Source: an uncultured Clostridia bacterium
GTDB taxonomy: Bacteria; Bacillota; Clostridia; Oscillospirales; Acutalibacteraceae
Direction: 5' to 3'
Length of the DNA: 22,362 bases
Assembly: GCA_937898625.1 (NCBI GenBank)
Contig: CALEJF010000039.1
Location: forward strand, 1-22,362
The notes below the pieces were generated by a model. It saw only the letters and a program-made list of their open reading frames with translations. It had not been told where the DNA came from and made no database searches. The position numbers were made by a program, and so were the translations under genes. Positions 6,503 through 15,442 of this stretch are shown here, in pieces; position 1 is the stretch's first letter; each line of letters starts with the position of its first letter.

Positions 6503-7819
6503 ATGAACCAACCTTATAATTTCAGATTTATTGATTTATTTTGTGGCATTGGAGGATTTCACCAAGCAATGACACCGCTTGGAGGAAAATGCGTTTTTGC
6601 AAGTGACATTAATGAACAGTGTCGCGAAGTGTATAAAAACAATTTTGCACCGAATGATGAGTTCGTTGTTTATGGTGATATCAATAAAGCAATAAAAGAA
6701 AATGTAATTCCTGAATTTGAGGTTTTATGCGGCGGATTCCCTTGTCAAACATTTTCTAAAGCCGGAAACAGAAATGGCTTTACTGTAGTTGAAAAAGAAA
6801 ATGGTGAAAAAGATGAACGTGGGCAGTTGTTTTACCGTATTATTGACATTTTAAAAGAACATCCTGAGTGTAAATATGTTGTGCTGGAAAATGTACGTAA
6901 CCTTGCTGATAAAAAAGAAAATTGGGATGTTATTTGTTCTGAACTTAAGCAGCAGGGATTTGTAATTACAGAAGAACCAATTATTGAATCACCGCATAAT
7001 TTCGGCGTTCCACAGGTGCGTGAGCGTGTATTTATTCTCGGAATAAAAGAGGATGCCATTGACAACAGAAAGCATCTTCCATCAGGATATTTAACACGAG
7101 ATATTCTTGGCATAGACGAGTATCTTGAAAGGTGTCCTGAAAAAGGAAATTGTTTGCCCGATATTATAGATAGCGACGTTGACCCTAAATATTATGTTTC
7201 TGAGGAAATTGAAAAACTTTTGATGGCATGGGATGAATTTAAGACGAATGTAACAGGGGTTAGTAGTCCATTTTGGTTGCACAAAGCTGGTGTCGGAATT
7301 TATGACCGTGATGAATATCAAAATGATAAGGATATTGGTTATCAGGATATGCCTGAATGGAAAAAAGTCATGGTAATGCGTAGCCGTGTAATGTATGAAA
7401 ACAATTCTGATTTTATTGATTCTTGGATTGAAAAACATAATATGCAAGACAAGATTTTGATTCATCAAAAATTTGAATGGAACTGCGGTAAAGACTGTAA
7501 CTCAATAAAAGAAGGGATTATTCAGATTCGTCAGTCTGGCGTTCGTGTAAAACGTCCAAACTATTTTCCTTCCCTCGTAGCTATGAATAACACTCCTATT
7601 ATATGGGATGAAAAAGTGCAGAAATTCAGATATTTTACTCCAAAAGAATCTGCAAAGTTGCAGAGTTTCAGTGCAGATTATGAATTCAGTGATTCGGATA
7701 GTGTTACATACAGACAGTTAGGTAATTCAGTAAATGTTAAACTTGTAAAAATATTTGCTGAAGGATTATTTTCAATTGGCAAAAAGAGTACTTTAAAAGG
7801 CGGTAAGAAAAATGGCTAA
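6503..7819 (+). CDS. DNA (cytosine-5) methyltransferase
   Basis: Transfers methyl from SAM to C5 of cytosine in a specific DNA site. The conserved motifs occur in order: I FIDLFCGIGG (9-18), IV GGFPCQTFS with catalytic Cys81, VI LENVRN (128-133), VIII QVRER (171-175), and X with LGNSV (~406-410). About 220 residues between motifs VIII and IX/X form a large target-recognition domain, so specificity cannot be predicted by eye. ATG 6503 gives 438 aa; a TTG at 6455 would add 16 residues unlike the family. The 3' end overlaps the GHKL gene by 8 bases (ATGGCTAA). It is the first gene of a five-gene operon and should provide the self-marking modification. Confidence 0.95.
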   Translation: MNQPYNFRFIDLFCGIGGFHQAMTPLGGKCVFASDINEQCREVYKNNFAPNDEFVVYGDINKAIKENVIPEFEVLCGGFPCQTFSKAGNRNGFTVVEKENGEKDERGQLFYRIIDILKEHPECKYVVLENVRNLADKKENWDVICSELKQQGFVITEEPIIESPHNFGVPQVRERVFILGIKEDAIDNRKHLPSGYLTRDILGIDEYLERCPEKGNCLPDIIDSDVDPKYYVSEEIEKLLMAWDEFKTNVTGVSSPFWLHKAGVGIYDRDEYQNDKDIGYQDMPEWKKVMVMRSRVMYENNSDFIDSWIEKHNMQDKILIHQKFEWNCGKDCNSIKEGIIQIRQSGVRVKRPNYFPSLVAMNNTPIIWDEKVQKFRYFTPKESAKLQSFSADYEFSDSDSVTYRQLGNSVNVKLVKIFAEGLFSIGKKSTLKGGKKNG

Positions 7820-9425
7820 ATTCAATTTTTCAGAATTTTTCTCTAAACAGAAAAATATAACGTCAACTGACAATGGTGATTATGAGTTAAATATTCAGCC
7901 ACAAGCAAGTGTTTTGGGAGTGTTTTCTCGTCTTAATTATAAGGCATGGTATGCTATTGCTGAATTTGTAGACAATTCAACTGAATCATATTATACAAAT
8001 GAGGTTGAACTGAATAAAAACGGTATTACCACTGTTACAGTTAATGTTAATTATGATTTTGAAAATAATATTTTAACCATTACTGATGATGCGTTCGGTA
8101 TGGAATTGGAAGACTTTTCAAGAGCTGTGTTGTTGGATTCAAAGCCGGAAAAACAAGGCGGTAGAAATGAATTTGGTATGGGTCTTAAAACAGCTGCAAG
8201 CTGGTTTGGTAATACTTGGTCAGTTGAAAGTACACAATATGGTTCTCAAAATAGATATTTTACAGAAGTAAATATTCAGGAATTAAAAGAAAAAAAGGTT
8301 AATACTGTAAAAATCAAAAAGGATACTTGTGATGAAAAAGAACACGGTACTACAATTATTATTAAAGATGTAACTAAAAAAATAGATGCAGCCAGAACAA
8401 AGGGCAAGATAATACATTTGTTAGAAAGCATGTATCGTAGGGATTTGAATTCAGGTAAGGTAAATATATGGTTTAATGACTTACCTCTTCATTTTGATGA
8501 ATACGGCTGTTTGCAATTTAGAGATAAAACATGGAAGAAAGAATTAGATTTTGAATTTGAATTTGATGGTGAAAAACATCATGTCACAGGTTTTGTCGGT
8601 ATTCTTGCGAACGGTGGCTTTGGTAAAGCTGGATTTGCGCTTTTTAGACGTGGAAGAGTTGTTGTTGGTGGTGAGGAGCAGAATTATAAACCTGAATATA
8701 TTTTCCATCAGGCACAGAGTCCTATATCCCATAAGTTGTTTGGTGAACTTGACTTAGATGATTTCCCTGTTAATCAGGCTAAAGATGGCTTTGTCTGGGA
8801 TGATGGCCTGGAAATTGTATTTCTTGAGGCATTGAAAGTTAATATTCAAGATTACATTGATATTGCCAAAATGACTAATAAAGAGAGAGCGAAGGAAGAG
8901 GAGTTTTCTTCATCATCTTCAAAAAATGTAGAAGAGAGTGTACAGTCTTTTGCTGATGCGCTTTCTAGTGCATATCAACAAACTGAGACAGAAAAAACAG
9001 AATACACTGAGGGTACTTCTCAAGAAACACAAACTGAAATTGAACAATTTGCTGATTATTTACAAGAGAGTAATAATGAAGAGGAAAAAATTGTTGGTGA
9101 CAAAAGAAAATATCCTATTCAGATAAACGAAGTGGTAAAGAAAGATTTTATTGTTGAATGGTCTATTGGAAATAAAACATATTGGATAAATGTTGAAGAG
9201 TCTGAAGATTCTCACGAGGTTAATATTACAATTAATATTAACCATCCATTTTTCAAGCCATATAACAGTGATGAGAATTTTAAAATTGTTCTTGAAAAAT
9301 TTGTTATATCGTTTGTAGTAGCAGAACAACAGGCTAAATTAACATCTGATAAGGAAGGCTACATTAGGGCGGCAACTATCAGACATAAAATGAACGAATT
9401 TTTATCTAAAGTATCGGAGGATTAA
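7812..9425 (+). CDS. MORC/MutL-like GHKL ATPase of a restriction system
   Basis: A 537-aa GHKL ATPase. The N-box is EFVDNS (Glu51, Asn55), the G1 motif TDDAFGM (91-97), and the G2/lid RNEFGMGLKTAA (118-129). An S5-like domain follows with GFALFRRGRVVVGG and GELDLDDFPVNQAKDGF (~272-325); this arrangement marks the MutL/MORC-type ATPases found in bacterial restriction systems. An acidic, Ser/Glu-rich linker (~360-430) and a small C-terminal domain follow. The likely role is ATP-driven clamping or conformational control on DNA in concert with Z1 and the nucleases. It is translationally coupled to the methyltransferase upstream and its stop is one base before the Z1 start codon. There is no histidine-kinase phosphoacceptor domain. 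Confidence 0.9.
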   Translation: MAKFNFSEFFSKQKNITSTDNGDYELNIQPQASVLGVFSRLNYKAWYAIAEFVDNSTESYYTNEVELNKNGITTVTVNVNYDFENNILTITDDAFGMELEDFSRAVLLDSKPEKQGGRNEFGMGLKTAASWFGNTWSVESTQYGSQNRYFTEVNIQELKEKKVNTVKIKKDTCDEKEHGTTIIIKDVTKKIDAARTKGKIIHLLESMYRRDLNSGKVNIWFNDLPLHFDEYGCLQFRDKTWKKELDFEFEFDGEKHHVTGFVGILANGGFGKAGFALFRRGRVVVGGEEQNYKPEYIFHQAQSPISHKLFGELDLDDFPVNQAKDGFVWDDGLEIVFLEALKVNIQDYIDIAKMTNKERAKEEEFSSSSSKNVEESVQSFADALSSAYQQTETEKTEYTEGTSQETQTEIEQFADYLQESNNEEEKIVGDKRKYPIQINEVVKKDFIVEWSIGNKTYWINVEESEDSHEVNITININHPFFKPYNSDENFKIVLEKFVISFVVAEQQAKLTSDKEGYIRAATIRHKMNEFLSKVSED

Positions 9426-9426
9426 A

Positions 9427-11571
9427 ATGGAAAAGTATACATATGTAACTGATGATAAATATGATGTTCCGGTAAAATTAGGAGATTATTACAATTTAGT
9501 CCATTCAAAACATATTGAAGCATACGGCCAATTTGGTGCAGATAATATTGTTGAAAATATTGTTGAAACTTATAAACAAATACAAATTCAATTAAATTCG
9601 TCAGATAAGAATAATAATGTCTTGCTTGTAGGTAAGGTTCAGTCTGGTAAAACATCAAACCTTGAAATGCTTACTGCGTTAGCGTTTGATAATGGGTACA
9701 ATGTTTTAGTGATTTATGGTGGTTATGATACGAGTTTGTTAAAACAGACTACCGATAGATTTAAAGGTACTTTCAATGTTACAGGTGAAGTGTCATATGA
9801 TGACGATGGACCAGCTATTTTCACTACAGATGATAGTAATCAAATTTTCAGTATTGATGATGAGATAATGACAGATTTGTTAGAAAATAACAAGCCGGTG
9901 ATTTTTGTTTCAATGAAACGCCCTGTCGCAATGAAAAAAATTAATGCATTATTTAAACGTTTAGATAAATCTCAATTCAAAGCTTTTATAATTGATGATG
10001 AGGGTGACCAAGCAAGTTTAAATACTGCAAAAAATAAGATTGAAAATGCATCTGCTACATACAAAGAAATAGTGGAAATGAAAAGTTTACTTTCCGACCC
10101 GATGTATTTATCTGTAACAGCTACGCCACAGGCGAATATATTCCTTGACGATTGGAGCGCATTGCGCCCAGATTCAATACGATTAATTCAACCGGGTAAA
10201 GGGTATAACGGTGCAGAGATATATCATTTGTATGAGAGTGATATTGTACAACTTGTTTCAGACACAGACCAAGGTGATTTAGCAGAAGGTGTGATTCCGG
10301 ACTCTTTATGGGAGGCGGTCAGATATTTCATAGTTGCAAGTGCCATCAAATGTAAAAGGGCGACCAAAACTAAAGACCGCTTTAGTGATATGATTGTTCA
10401 TGCCTTTCGTGAAGTTTTGCAACATAGCAGCATCTATACATCTATTGATAGTTATATCAAAAACATAAAGGATTCCTTTGAGTATGAAGATGAAGATATG
10501 TATGGATACTTATCCGATTTTGAAAATTGTTATAACAAATACGTAGTTGATAGTATAAAACAAGAAATCTCTTTTGAAGAATTAAAGACAGAAATTACTC
10601 TTGTAGTTAAAAAGACCAAAGTAATATTAAAAAATGGCATTGGCAAAGCAACACAGGGAAACGAAAATCTTAAATGGCATAAAATTTATGTTGGCGGAGA
10701 TTTGCTTCAGCGTGGTTTGACTTTTTCAAATTTAATAACTACTTATTTTACTCGTTGGGCTACCAGTGGTGGAAATATGGATACCAATTTACAAAGAGCC
10801 CGTTGGTTTGGGTATCGTAGTAAATATATTGATATCTGTAAAATTTTTACTACTTCAGAAATTGCACAAGAATTTACTAATCTTGCTGAAATTGAAGATG
10901 ATTTGTGGGAACAGTTTGCTGACGTTGAAAGTGGTACATTACTGATTGATGACATTCTTATACAGTCTGAAAACACAAAACAAAGTCCTACTAGCAAGCA
11001 ACGTGTAAAATATAAAAAAGTTTCGTTCAAAAATCGCTGGCTTAAACAAAGATTCTTGGTCACAGATGAAGTTGAAATCGCTAAAAATAATAATCAAATT
11101 GATAATTTAATTAGTTCTACAATATGGAACGACACTGATGCTGGTAGTAAAATTGGTGCAAAAACAGCTCAATATGCATATTTTGAAGCTGAGACTTTAA
11201 AAGACCTTATAAATGTTATTTACGGTGTTTTTGATTATGAGCCTTTTCAAAAAAAAGCTTTATCTAATTTGCTCGGAAATGATAACATTCCAGTTATTTT
11301 AATGGGTGCAGACAAAAAGCCTCGTAAACGTAGTATTTACTTACATAATTATAAAATTAAAGCGTTACTTCAAGGTGCCGACTCTACAATAACAGATAAG
11401 ATTACTTATTTTGGTGATAGCAGTGTCGTGATTGATAAAAATTGTGTAAATATTCAAATTCATAAAATTTTACCAAGAAAAGATAAAACTAGCGTAATGT
11501 CCGAAAAAGAACAATACATGTTTGCAATTTATATTCCAAAGGAAAAACAGTATTTTGTAAAGGGTGATTAA
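9427..11571 (+). CDS. Z1 domain P-loop ATPase
   Basis: A 714-aa helicase-like protein with Walker A GKVQSGKT (69-76), Walker B IIDDEGD (188-194) and SVTATPQA (229-236), the superfamily II motif III position. The Z1 signature follows at ~420-465: GGDLLQRGLTF, then DTNLQRARWFGYR. Z1 proteins are known from MutL/MORC-linked restriction clusters and are thought to move on or remodel DNA. AGGAG and a one-base gap from the GHKL stop indicate coupling. The C-terminal ~200 residues are unrecognised and may contact the nucleases. Length is normal for the family (700-1000 aa). Confidence 0.93.
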   Translation: MEKYTYVTDDKYDVPVKLGDYYNLVHSKHIEAYGQFGADNIVENIVETYKQIQIQLNSSDKNNNVLLVGKVQSGKTSNLEMLTALAFDNGYNVLVIYGGYDTSLLKQTTDRFKGTFNVTGEVSYDDDGPAIFTTDDSNQIFSIDDEIMTDLLENNKPVIFVSMKRPVAMKKINALFKRLDKSQFKAFIIDDEGDQASLNTAKNKIENASATYKEIVEMKSLLSDPMYLSVTATPQANIFLDDWSALRPDSIRLIQPGKGYNGAEIYHLYESDIVQLVSDTDQGDLAEGVIPDSLWEAVRYFIVASAIKCKRATKTKDRFSDMIVHAFREVLQHSSIYTSIDSYIKNIKDSFEYEDEDMYGYLSDFENCYNKYVVDSIKQEISFEELKTEITLVVKKTKVILKNGIGKATQGNENLKWHKIYVGGDLLQRGLTFSNLITTYFTRWATSGGNMDTNLQRARWFGYRSKYIDICKIFTTSEIAQEFTNLAEIEDDLWEQFADVESGTLLIDDILIQSENTKQSPTSKQRVKYKKVSFKNRWLKQRFLVTDEVEIAKNNNQIDNLISSTIWNDTDAGSKIGAKTAQYAYFEAETLKDLINVIYGVFDYEPFQKKALSNLLGNDNIPVILMGADKKPRKRSIYLHNYKIKALLQGADSTITDKITYFGDSSVVIDKNCVNIQIHKILPRKDKTSVMSEKEQYMFAIYIPKEKQYFVKGD

Positions 11572-11572
11572 T

Positions 11573-12514
11573 ATGCTTGAAAAAATTAAACAAGCGATAT
11601 CAACAACTCCCGTAGATGACGCAATATATCTAATTGAAAAACTGTCTGAAAACACAGGTTTTTTTGTAACTAATGGACACTTGTTGTATCTTGTATATAA
11701 CTTTGAAGGTGTTCCGCATAAAAGTTTGTTAACTGATTATTTGTTGTTGAATACAGATGTGGAAATTCAATCTTTCAAGAATAATCAAAAGTTCCCATCA
11801 GGTAAATATAATATTTTAGATTTTTTGCCAACTGAAAAAGGTTACGATACAAATAATCTTGAATCTTTTATTAACTTATGTGTTTCACATACAGAGTTGA
11901 TGCAGGCAAAATCTTTTGTGAAATTTTTCTTTTCACTAAATGAATTGTTTCAAGACCCTAAAACCCAAGAATATAAAAATTTAATAGGCTTCTTTGGTGA
12001 ACTTTATTTTTTGAGATTTGTATGTAATACCCTCAATATTGATTTATCTAGTAACTGGCACAAAGGCGGAAGCAAAGATAAATATGAGATTACTTTGGAT
12101 ACAAAGAATTTTGAAATAAAGACAACCGCTGCAATTGACGAAGAAGTAACCATAAAACATAATCAATTGTTTAACGATGATAAGAATTATCTTGTGGTGG
12201 TGTGCGTTGAAGAAAATAGTGCGGGTGAAACTATAAATCAACTCATTTGCAGTATGCAAAGTGACCCACAGCATTTTAATAATTATAATTTTGCTTTGAA
12301 TGTTGAAAGAGAACGAAAACGTATTTCTCCTGTCAATGCAGACAGTAAACGATTTTCTGTGAAAATAATTAACATTTATGATGCTGACAATATTAATCCA
12401 TTCAAAGCAATACCTGAAAATGTTTCGCATATGACCTATAAACTTAATTTGATTAATAAAGAAGATTTACCATCATGCGAATGGGAAAAAGTGTTTGATG
12501 AAACTAAATTTTAA
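11573..12514 (+). CDS. PD-(D/E)XK motif protein, DUF4420 family
   Basis: A 313-aa protein starting at ATG 11573, right after the Z1 stop at 11569-11571, with AGGGTGA as ribosome site. IGFFGELYFL (~138-147) supplies the conserved Glu helix, W-x-K-G-G before KYEITLDTK marks the following strand, and FEIKTT (~180-185) is the ExK core of a PD-(D/E)XK nuclease. This pattern fits DUF4420, the usual third partner of GHKL and Z1 proteins. It is presumably a DNA-cutting or nicking subunit; an inactive structural role is possible, since the aspartate of the motif is not unambiguous. Confidence 0.88.
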   Translation: MLEKIKQAISTTPVDDAIYLIEKLSENTGFFVTNGHLLYLVYNFEGVPHKSLLTDYLLLNTDVEIQSFKNNQKFPSGKYNILDFLPTEKGYDTNNLESFINLCVSHTELMQAKSFVKFFFSLNELFQDPKTQEYKNLIGFFGELYFLRFVCNTLNIDLSSNWHKGGSKDKYEITLDTKNFEIKTTAAIDEEVTIKHNQLFNDDKNYLVVVCVEENSAGETINQLICSMQSDPQHFNNYNFALNVERERKRISPVNADSKRFSVKIINIYDADNINPFKAIPENVSHMTYKLNLINKEDLPSCEWEKVFDETKF

Positions 12515-12550
12515 AATGTTTTATATGTCAGGTGAACGAGGAATAAGAAC

Positions 12551-13789
12551 ATGAACAACAGTTTTAATGTGTATGAAAAAATTTCAAAAGACGACCGTGT
12601 GAACTGGCATTTATATGTGGATGCGGTGTATAAAGCTAATCCGCATGTACCTAATTTGTCTGCAGAGGTGCTTTCAAAACTTCTTGGTATAAAGAATCAG
12701 GGCGGTTTCAGGTATTTAGGTAAAACAAACTCTCCTAATTTAGTAGTTTTATTTACAAGTGGAGAGGATGTATACTGGAAGGACGAACTGGATAACAGTC
12801 TTGGTGTATTCCTTTATTACGGTGACAACAAAACTCCGGGAAATGATTTGCACTGCACAAAATTACACGGCAATGAAATTTTACGCGATATTTTTGCGCT
12901 TGCGTGTTCTGATGATGTAGAAACAAGAAAAAGAATCCCACCGATTTTAGTGTTTAAGAAAGCATCAGGTCGTGATGTGAAATTCTTGGGATTAGCTGTT
13001 CCCGGTATAAATGGAAAACCTAAAAAAGACTGGTTGACAGCTGTGTGGGGTTGTAACAAATCAGGAGAGCGTTTCCAAAACTACAAAGCATACTTTACTA
13101 TTTTAAATACAGCTGCGGGCAGTGATAGTGAGTCAGGTGCGGGAATAAACTTAGCGTGGTTAAATGATGTTGAAGATGGCAACGCATTTGAAAGTTGTCA
13201 TGCGCCAAAAGAATGGAAAAAATATATTAACAACAAAACCTATTCGCCTTTAGTGGCCAGAATTGAAAAATTCTGCAGTTCGAAAGAAGAACAGTTACCA
13301 AGCGAACCTATCAAAACTAAAATTTTAGCAATGTTGCAGCAATATTTTATTGAAAAAGACCGTGGATATAGTTTCGAGAAATTTGCAGCCTATATTGTTC
13401 GGTGCATGGACCCTGCTATAGTTGATATAGATGTTACTCGTCCTTTTAGGGATGGAGGCTTTGATGCAGTGGGAAGGTATAAGTTGTTTAAGAATGCTGA
13501 AAACACGGTGTATGTAGATTTTTATGTTCAGGCAAAATGTTATGCACCGACAAATGGCGTTGGCGTTACAGACACAGCAAGATTAATAGCAAGACTTACA
13601 GAACGACAGTTTGGTATATTAATAACAACATCCTATGTGTCAACACAAGCATACAAAGAAATTTTGGAGGACGGTCATCCGGTAGTTATCATTAACGGTA
13701 AAAACATAAGCGATTATATTTATGATGAACTGGAAATAAGAACTCCAAAAGCAGTGTTGGAGTGGCTTGATACAAAATTTTCAGATTAA
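12551..13789 (+). CDS. Restriction endonuclease with Mrr-like catalytic domain
   Basis: A 412-aa protein. The C-terminal ~140 residues are an Mrr-like PD-(D/E)XK domain: Glu in GYSFEKFAAYIV (~273-284), Asp in GGFDAVG (~301-307), and QAK (~327-329) inside FYVQAKCY, then ILITTSYVS and an IINGKNI end. The N-terminal ~250 residues contain FTSGEDVYWKDELD and LGVFLYYGDN, which remind me of the recognition domain of the AspBHI type (SRA-like, methylcytosine reading), but this is from memory only. It lies 36 bases downstream of the DUF4420 gene and is the last gene of the operon. It occupies the slot that an AIPR protein fills in Mza-type clusters. Whether it cuts modified or unmodified DNA is open. 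Confidence 0.85.
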   Translation: MNNSFNVYEKISKDDRVNWHLYVDAVYKANPHVPNLSAEVLSKLLGIKNQGGFRYLGKTNSPNLVVLFTSGEDVYWKDELDNSLGVFLYYGDNKTPGNDLHCTKLHGNEILRDIFALACSDDVETRKRIPPILVFKKASGRDVKFLGLAVPGINGKPKKDWLTAVWGCNKSGERFQNYKAYFTILNTAAGSDSESGAGINLAWLNDVEDGNAFESCHAPKEWKKYINNKTYSPLVARIEKFCSSKEEQLPSEPIKTKILAMLQQYFIEKDRGYSFEKFAAYIVRCMDPAIVDIDVTRPFRDGGFDAVGRYKLFKNAENTVYVDFYVQAKCYAPTNGVGVTDTARLIARLTERQFGILITTSYVSTQAYKEILEDGHPVVIINGKNISDYIYDELEIRTPKAVLEWLDTKFSD

Positions 13790-13808
13790 ATTTAGTTTTG
13801 TATATAAT
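13780..13808 (+). promoter_or_regulatory. Possible promoter of the CBASS operon
   Basis: TTCAGA at 13780-13785 and TATAAT at 13803-13808 are 17 bases apart; the -35 overlaps the end of the endonuclease gene. The ~100-base leader to ATG 13912 has no gene. It suggests separate expression of the CBASS pair. Confidence 0.4.
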
Positions 13809-13911
13809 AGATGAAGGGGTCGAAGTTGAAATGAGAATCTTGGCGTGTAGGTATTGCTGTTGAAGCAAGAGCAGCGGCCCGATTTTTACGCTATATATGA
13901 TGAGGTAATTA

Positions 13912-14811
13912 ATGATGAAATATGCTGAAACTACGCTAAAAAGTTGGACGAATCCGGCAAGCGATTCGGAAGAGCAAAAGATTGAAAATACGATAAACAT
14001 GATAAAATCAGCAATTAATTCTAGTAGGGAATTGCAAGATTTAACTATTGAAGTTTTTGTGCAAGGGTCATATGCCAATAACACAAATGTGCGCATGAAT
14101 AGCGACGTTGATGTATGTGTTATGTTAAAAAGTACTTTTTATACAGATTATCCCGAAGGGAAAAAAGACAGTGATTACGGGTTTGTTGATGGGACAATTA
14201 CATATGATGAGTATAGAAGTCGAGTAAAAAATGCAATTGTTAATAAGTTTGGTTCACAGGCTGTCACCGAGGGAAATAAATCCATAAAGATTAAATCTAA
14301 TAGTTATCATGTCAATGCTGATGTTGTCATTGCATTTATGTTTAAAAATTTTAACATAATTAATAGTTCTAATGCTCAAAAGTATGTTGAAGGAATTAAA
14401 TTTATCGCGTCTAATGGTGCAACAGTTGTAAATTATCCGAAAGACCATATTAGTAATGGTAAGAGTAAAAATATAAGAACAGGTCATAGATATAAATATT
14501 TAACAAGAATATTTAAAAGAATACGTAACGCAATGGTTGATGATGGTATTGTTGATAAAGAAAAGATTAGTTCATTTTTGGTGGAATGTTTAGTTTGGAA
14601 TATACCCGATGGTATTATAACAAAATATTTCACATGGGACGAAACTGTTAAGGAATCAATAATTTATTTGTACAATGCAATTAAAAATAATGAGCATAAA
14701 GAATGGGGCGAAGTTAGTGAACGCTTATATTTGTTTGTGGCGCGCAAGTGGACGACAGACGATGTTAAAGATTTTTTGTGTGATATGTGGAATTATTTGG
14801 GGTATGAATAA
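13912..14811 (+). CDS. CD-NTase (cGAS/DncV-like cyclic oligonucleotide synthase, CBASS)
   Basis: A 299-aa nucleotidyltransferase of the SMODS/CD-NTase type. The active site is VQGSYANNT with Gly52-Ser53, then SDVDV with Asp65 and Asp67, and HVNADVV with the third Asp at 137. Such enzymes sense infection and make cyclic di- or trinucleotides that activate the linked effector. The helical C-terminal half (from ~190, HRYKYLTRIFKRIRN) fits the family. ATG at 13912 or the adjacent one at 13915 can serve; TGAGGT precedes them. The stop codon overlaps the effector's start (TAATG). No Cap2/Cap3 ancillary genes are present, so this is a minimal two-gene CBASS. The product nucleotide cannot be predicted from motifs. 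Confidence 0.9.
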   Translation: MMKYAETTLKSWTNPASDSEEQKIENTINMIKSAINSSRELQDLTIEVFVQGSYANNTNVRMNSDVDVCVMLKSTFYTDYPEGKKDSDYGFVDGTITYDEYRSRVKNAIVNKFGSQAVTEGNKSIKIKSNSYHVNADVVIAFMFKNFNIINSSNAQKYVEGIKFIASNGATVVNYPKDHISNGKSKNIRTGHRYKYLTRIFKRIRNAMVDDGIVDKEKISSFLVECLVWNIPDGIITKYFTWDETVKESIIYLYNAIKNNEHKEWGEVSERLYLFVARKWTTDDVKDFLCDMWNYLGYE

Positions 14812-15407
14812 TGAATGCAATTAAATGGAAAAACGCATTGTATATTATACTTTGCCTGTCAGCAATAACATCAATTGTTACTTGGATTTGTGGGGAGAAA
14901 ACTTTTACTATCGGCTTTGTTATTGAGTGTATAGGTAATTCAAGCACAATTATTGGCGTTGTAACTTCAATCTTTTGTTTTAAACTTTGGAAGTATACAA
15001 TCTTTCAGGGATGGTTGGTATTAATTCCGGACTTGAACGGAGTTTGGCGGGGAACAATAAAATCTAATTGGATAAATCCTGAAACAAATCAAAAAATAGC
15101 ACCAATCGATACAACATTATATATTAAGCAATCATTGTTTAAAATTAGTTGTGTTTTAAAAACTGGTGAGTCAAAGAGCCAGAGTATTGTCGCTAATTTT
15201 GTTATTGAACCGGAGAATCAAGTAAAAAGAATAGCTTACATATATCAAAATGATTCGTCACAAGAGTTTCGTGAGAAAAGTCCCATGCATTACGGCACAA
15301 CATCGTTAGATATCATTGATAATAATGGTAATATAATATTAGTTGGCAATTATTGGACGGATAGAAAAACAACTGGCACATTAGAATTTCATAAAAAAGA
15401 TAAGTAG
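14811..15407 (+). CDS. CBASS effector with 2TM and beta-barrel (Cap15-like)
   Basis: A 198-aa protein with two N-terminal membrane helices (about residues 8-27 and 31-55). A beta-strand-rich domain starts at LIPDLNGVWRGTIKSNW (~68-85) and ends in GTLEFHK. This is the layout of the SMODS-associating 2TM beta-rich effector (Cap15): a cyclic nucleotide-binding beta-barrel that oligomerises in the inner membrane and disrupts it, killing the infected cell. It overlaps the CD-NTase gene by one base, the usual arrangement. Identification rests on membrane topology, the LNGxWxG motif and the neighbour. Confidence 0.85.
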   Translation: MNAIKWKNALYIILCLSAITSIVTWICGEKTFTIGFVIECIGNSSTIIGVVTSIFCFKLWKYTIFQGWLVLIPDLNGVWRGTIKSNWINPETNQKIAPIDTTLYIKQSLFKISCVLKTGESKSQSIVANFVIEPENQVKRIAYIYQNDSSQEFREKSPMHYGTTSLDIIDNNGNIILVGNYWTDRKTTGTLEFHKKDK

Positions 15408-15442
15408 GAAACATATTGTTAGGGTGGAGACTATAAGTATTT

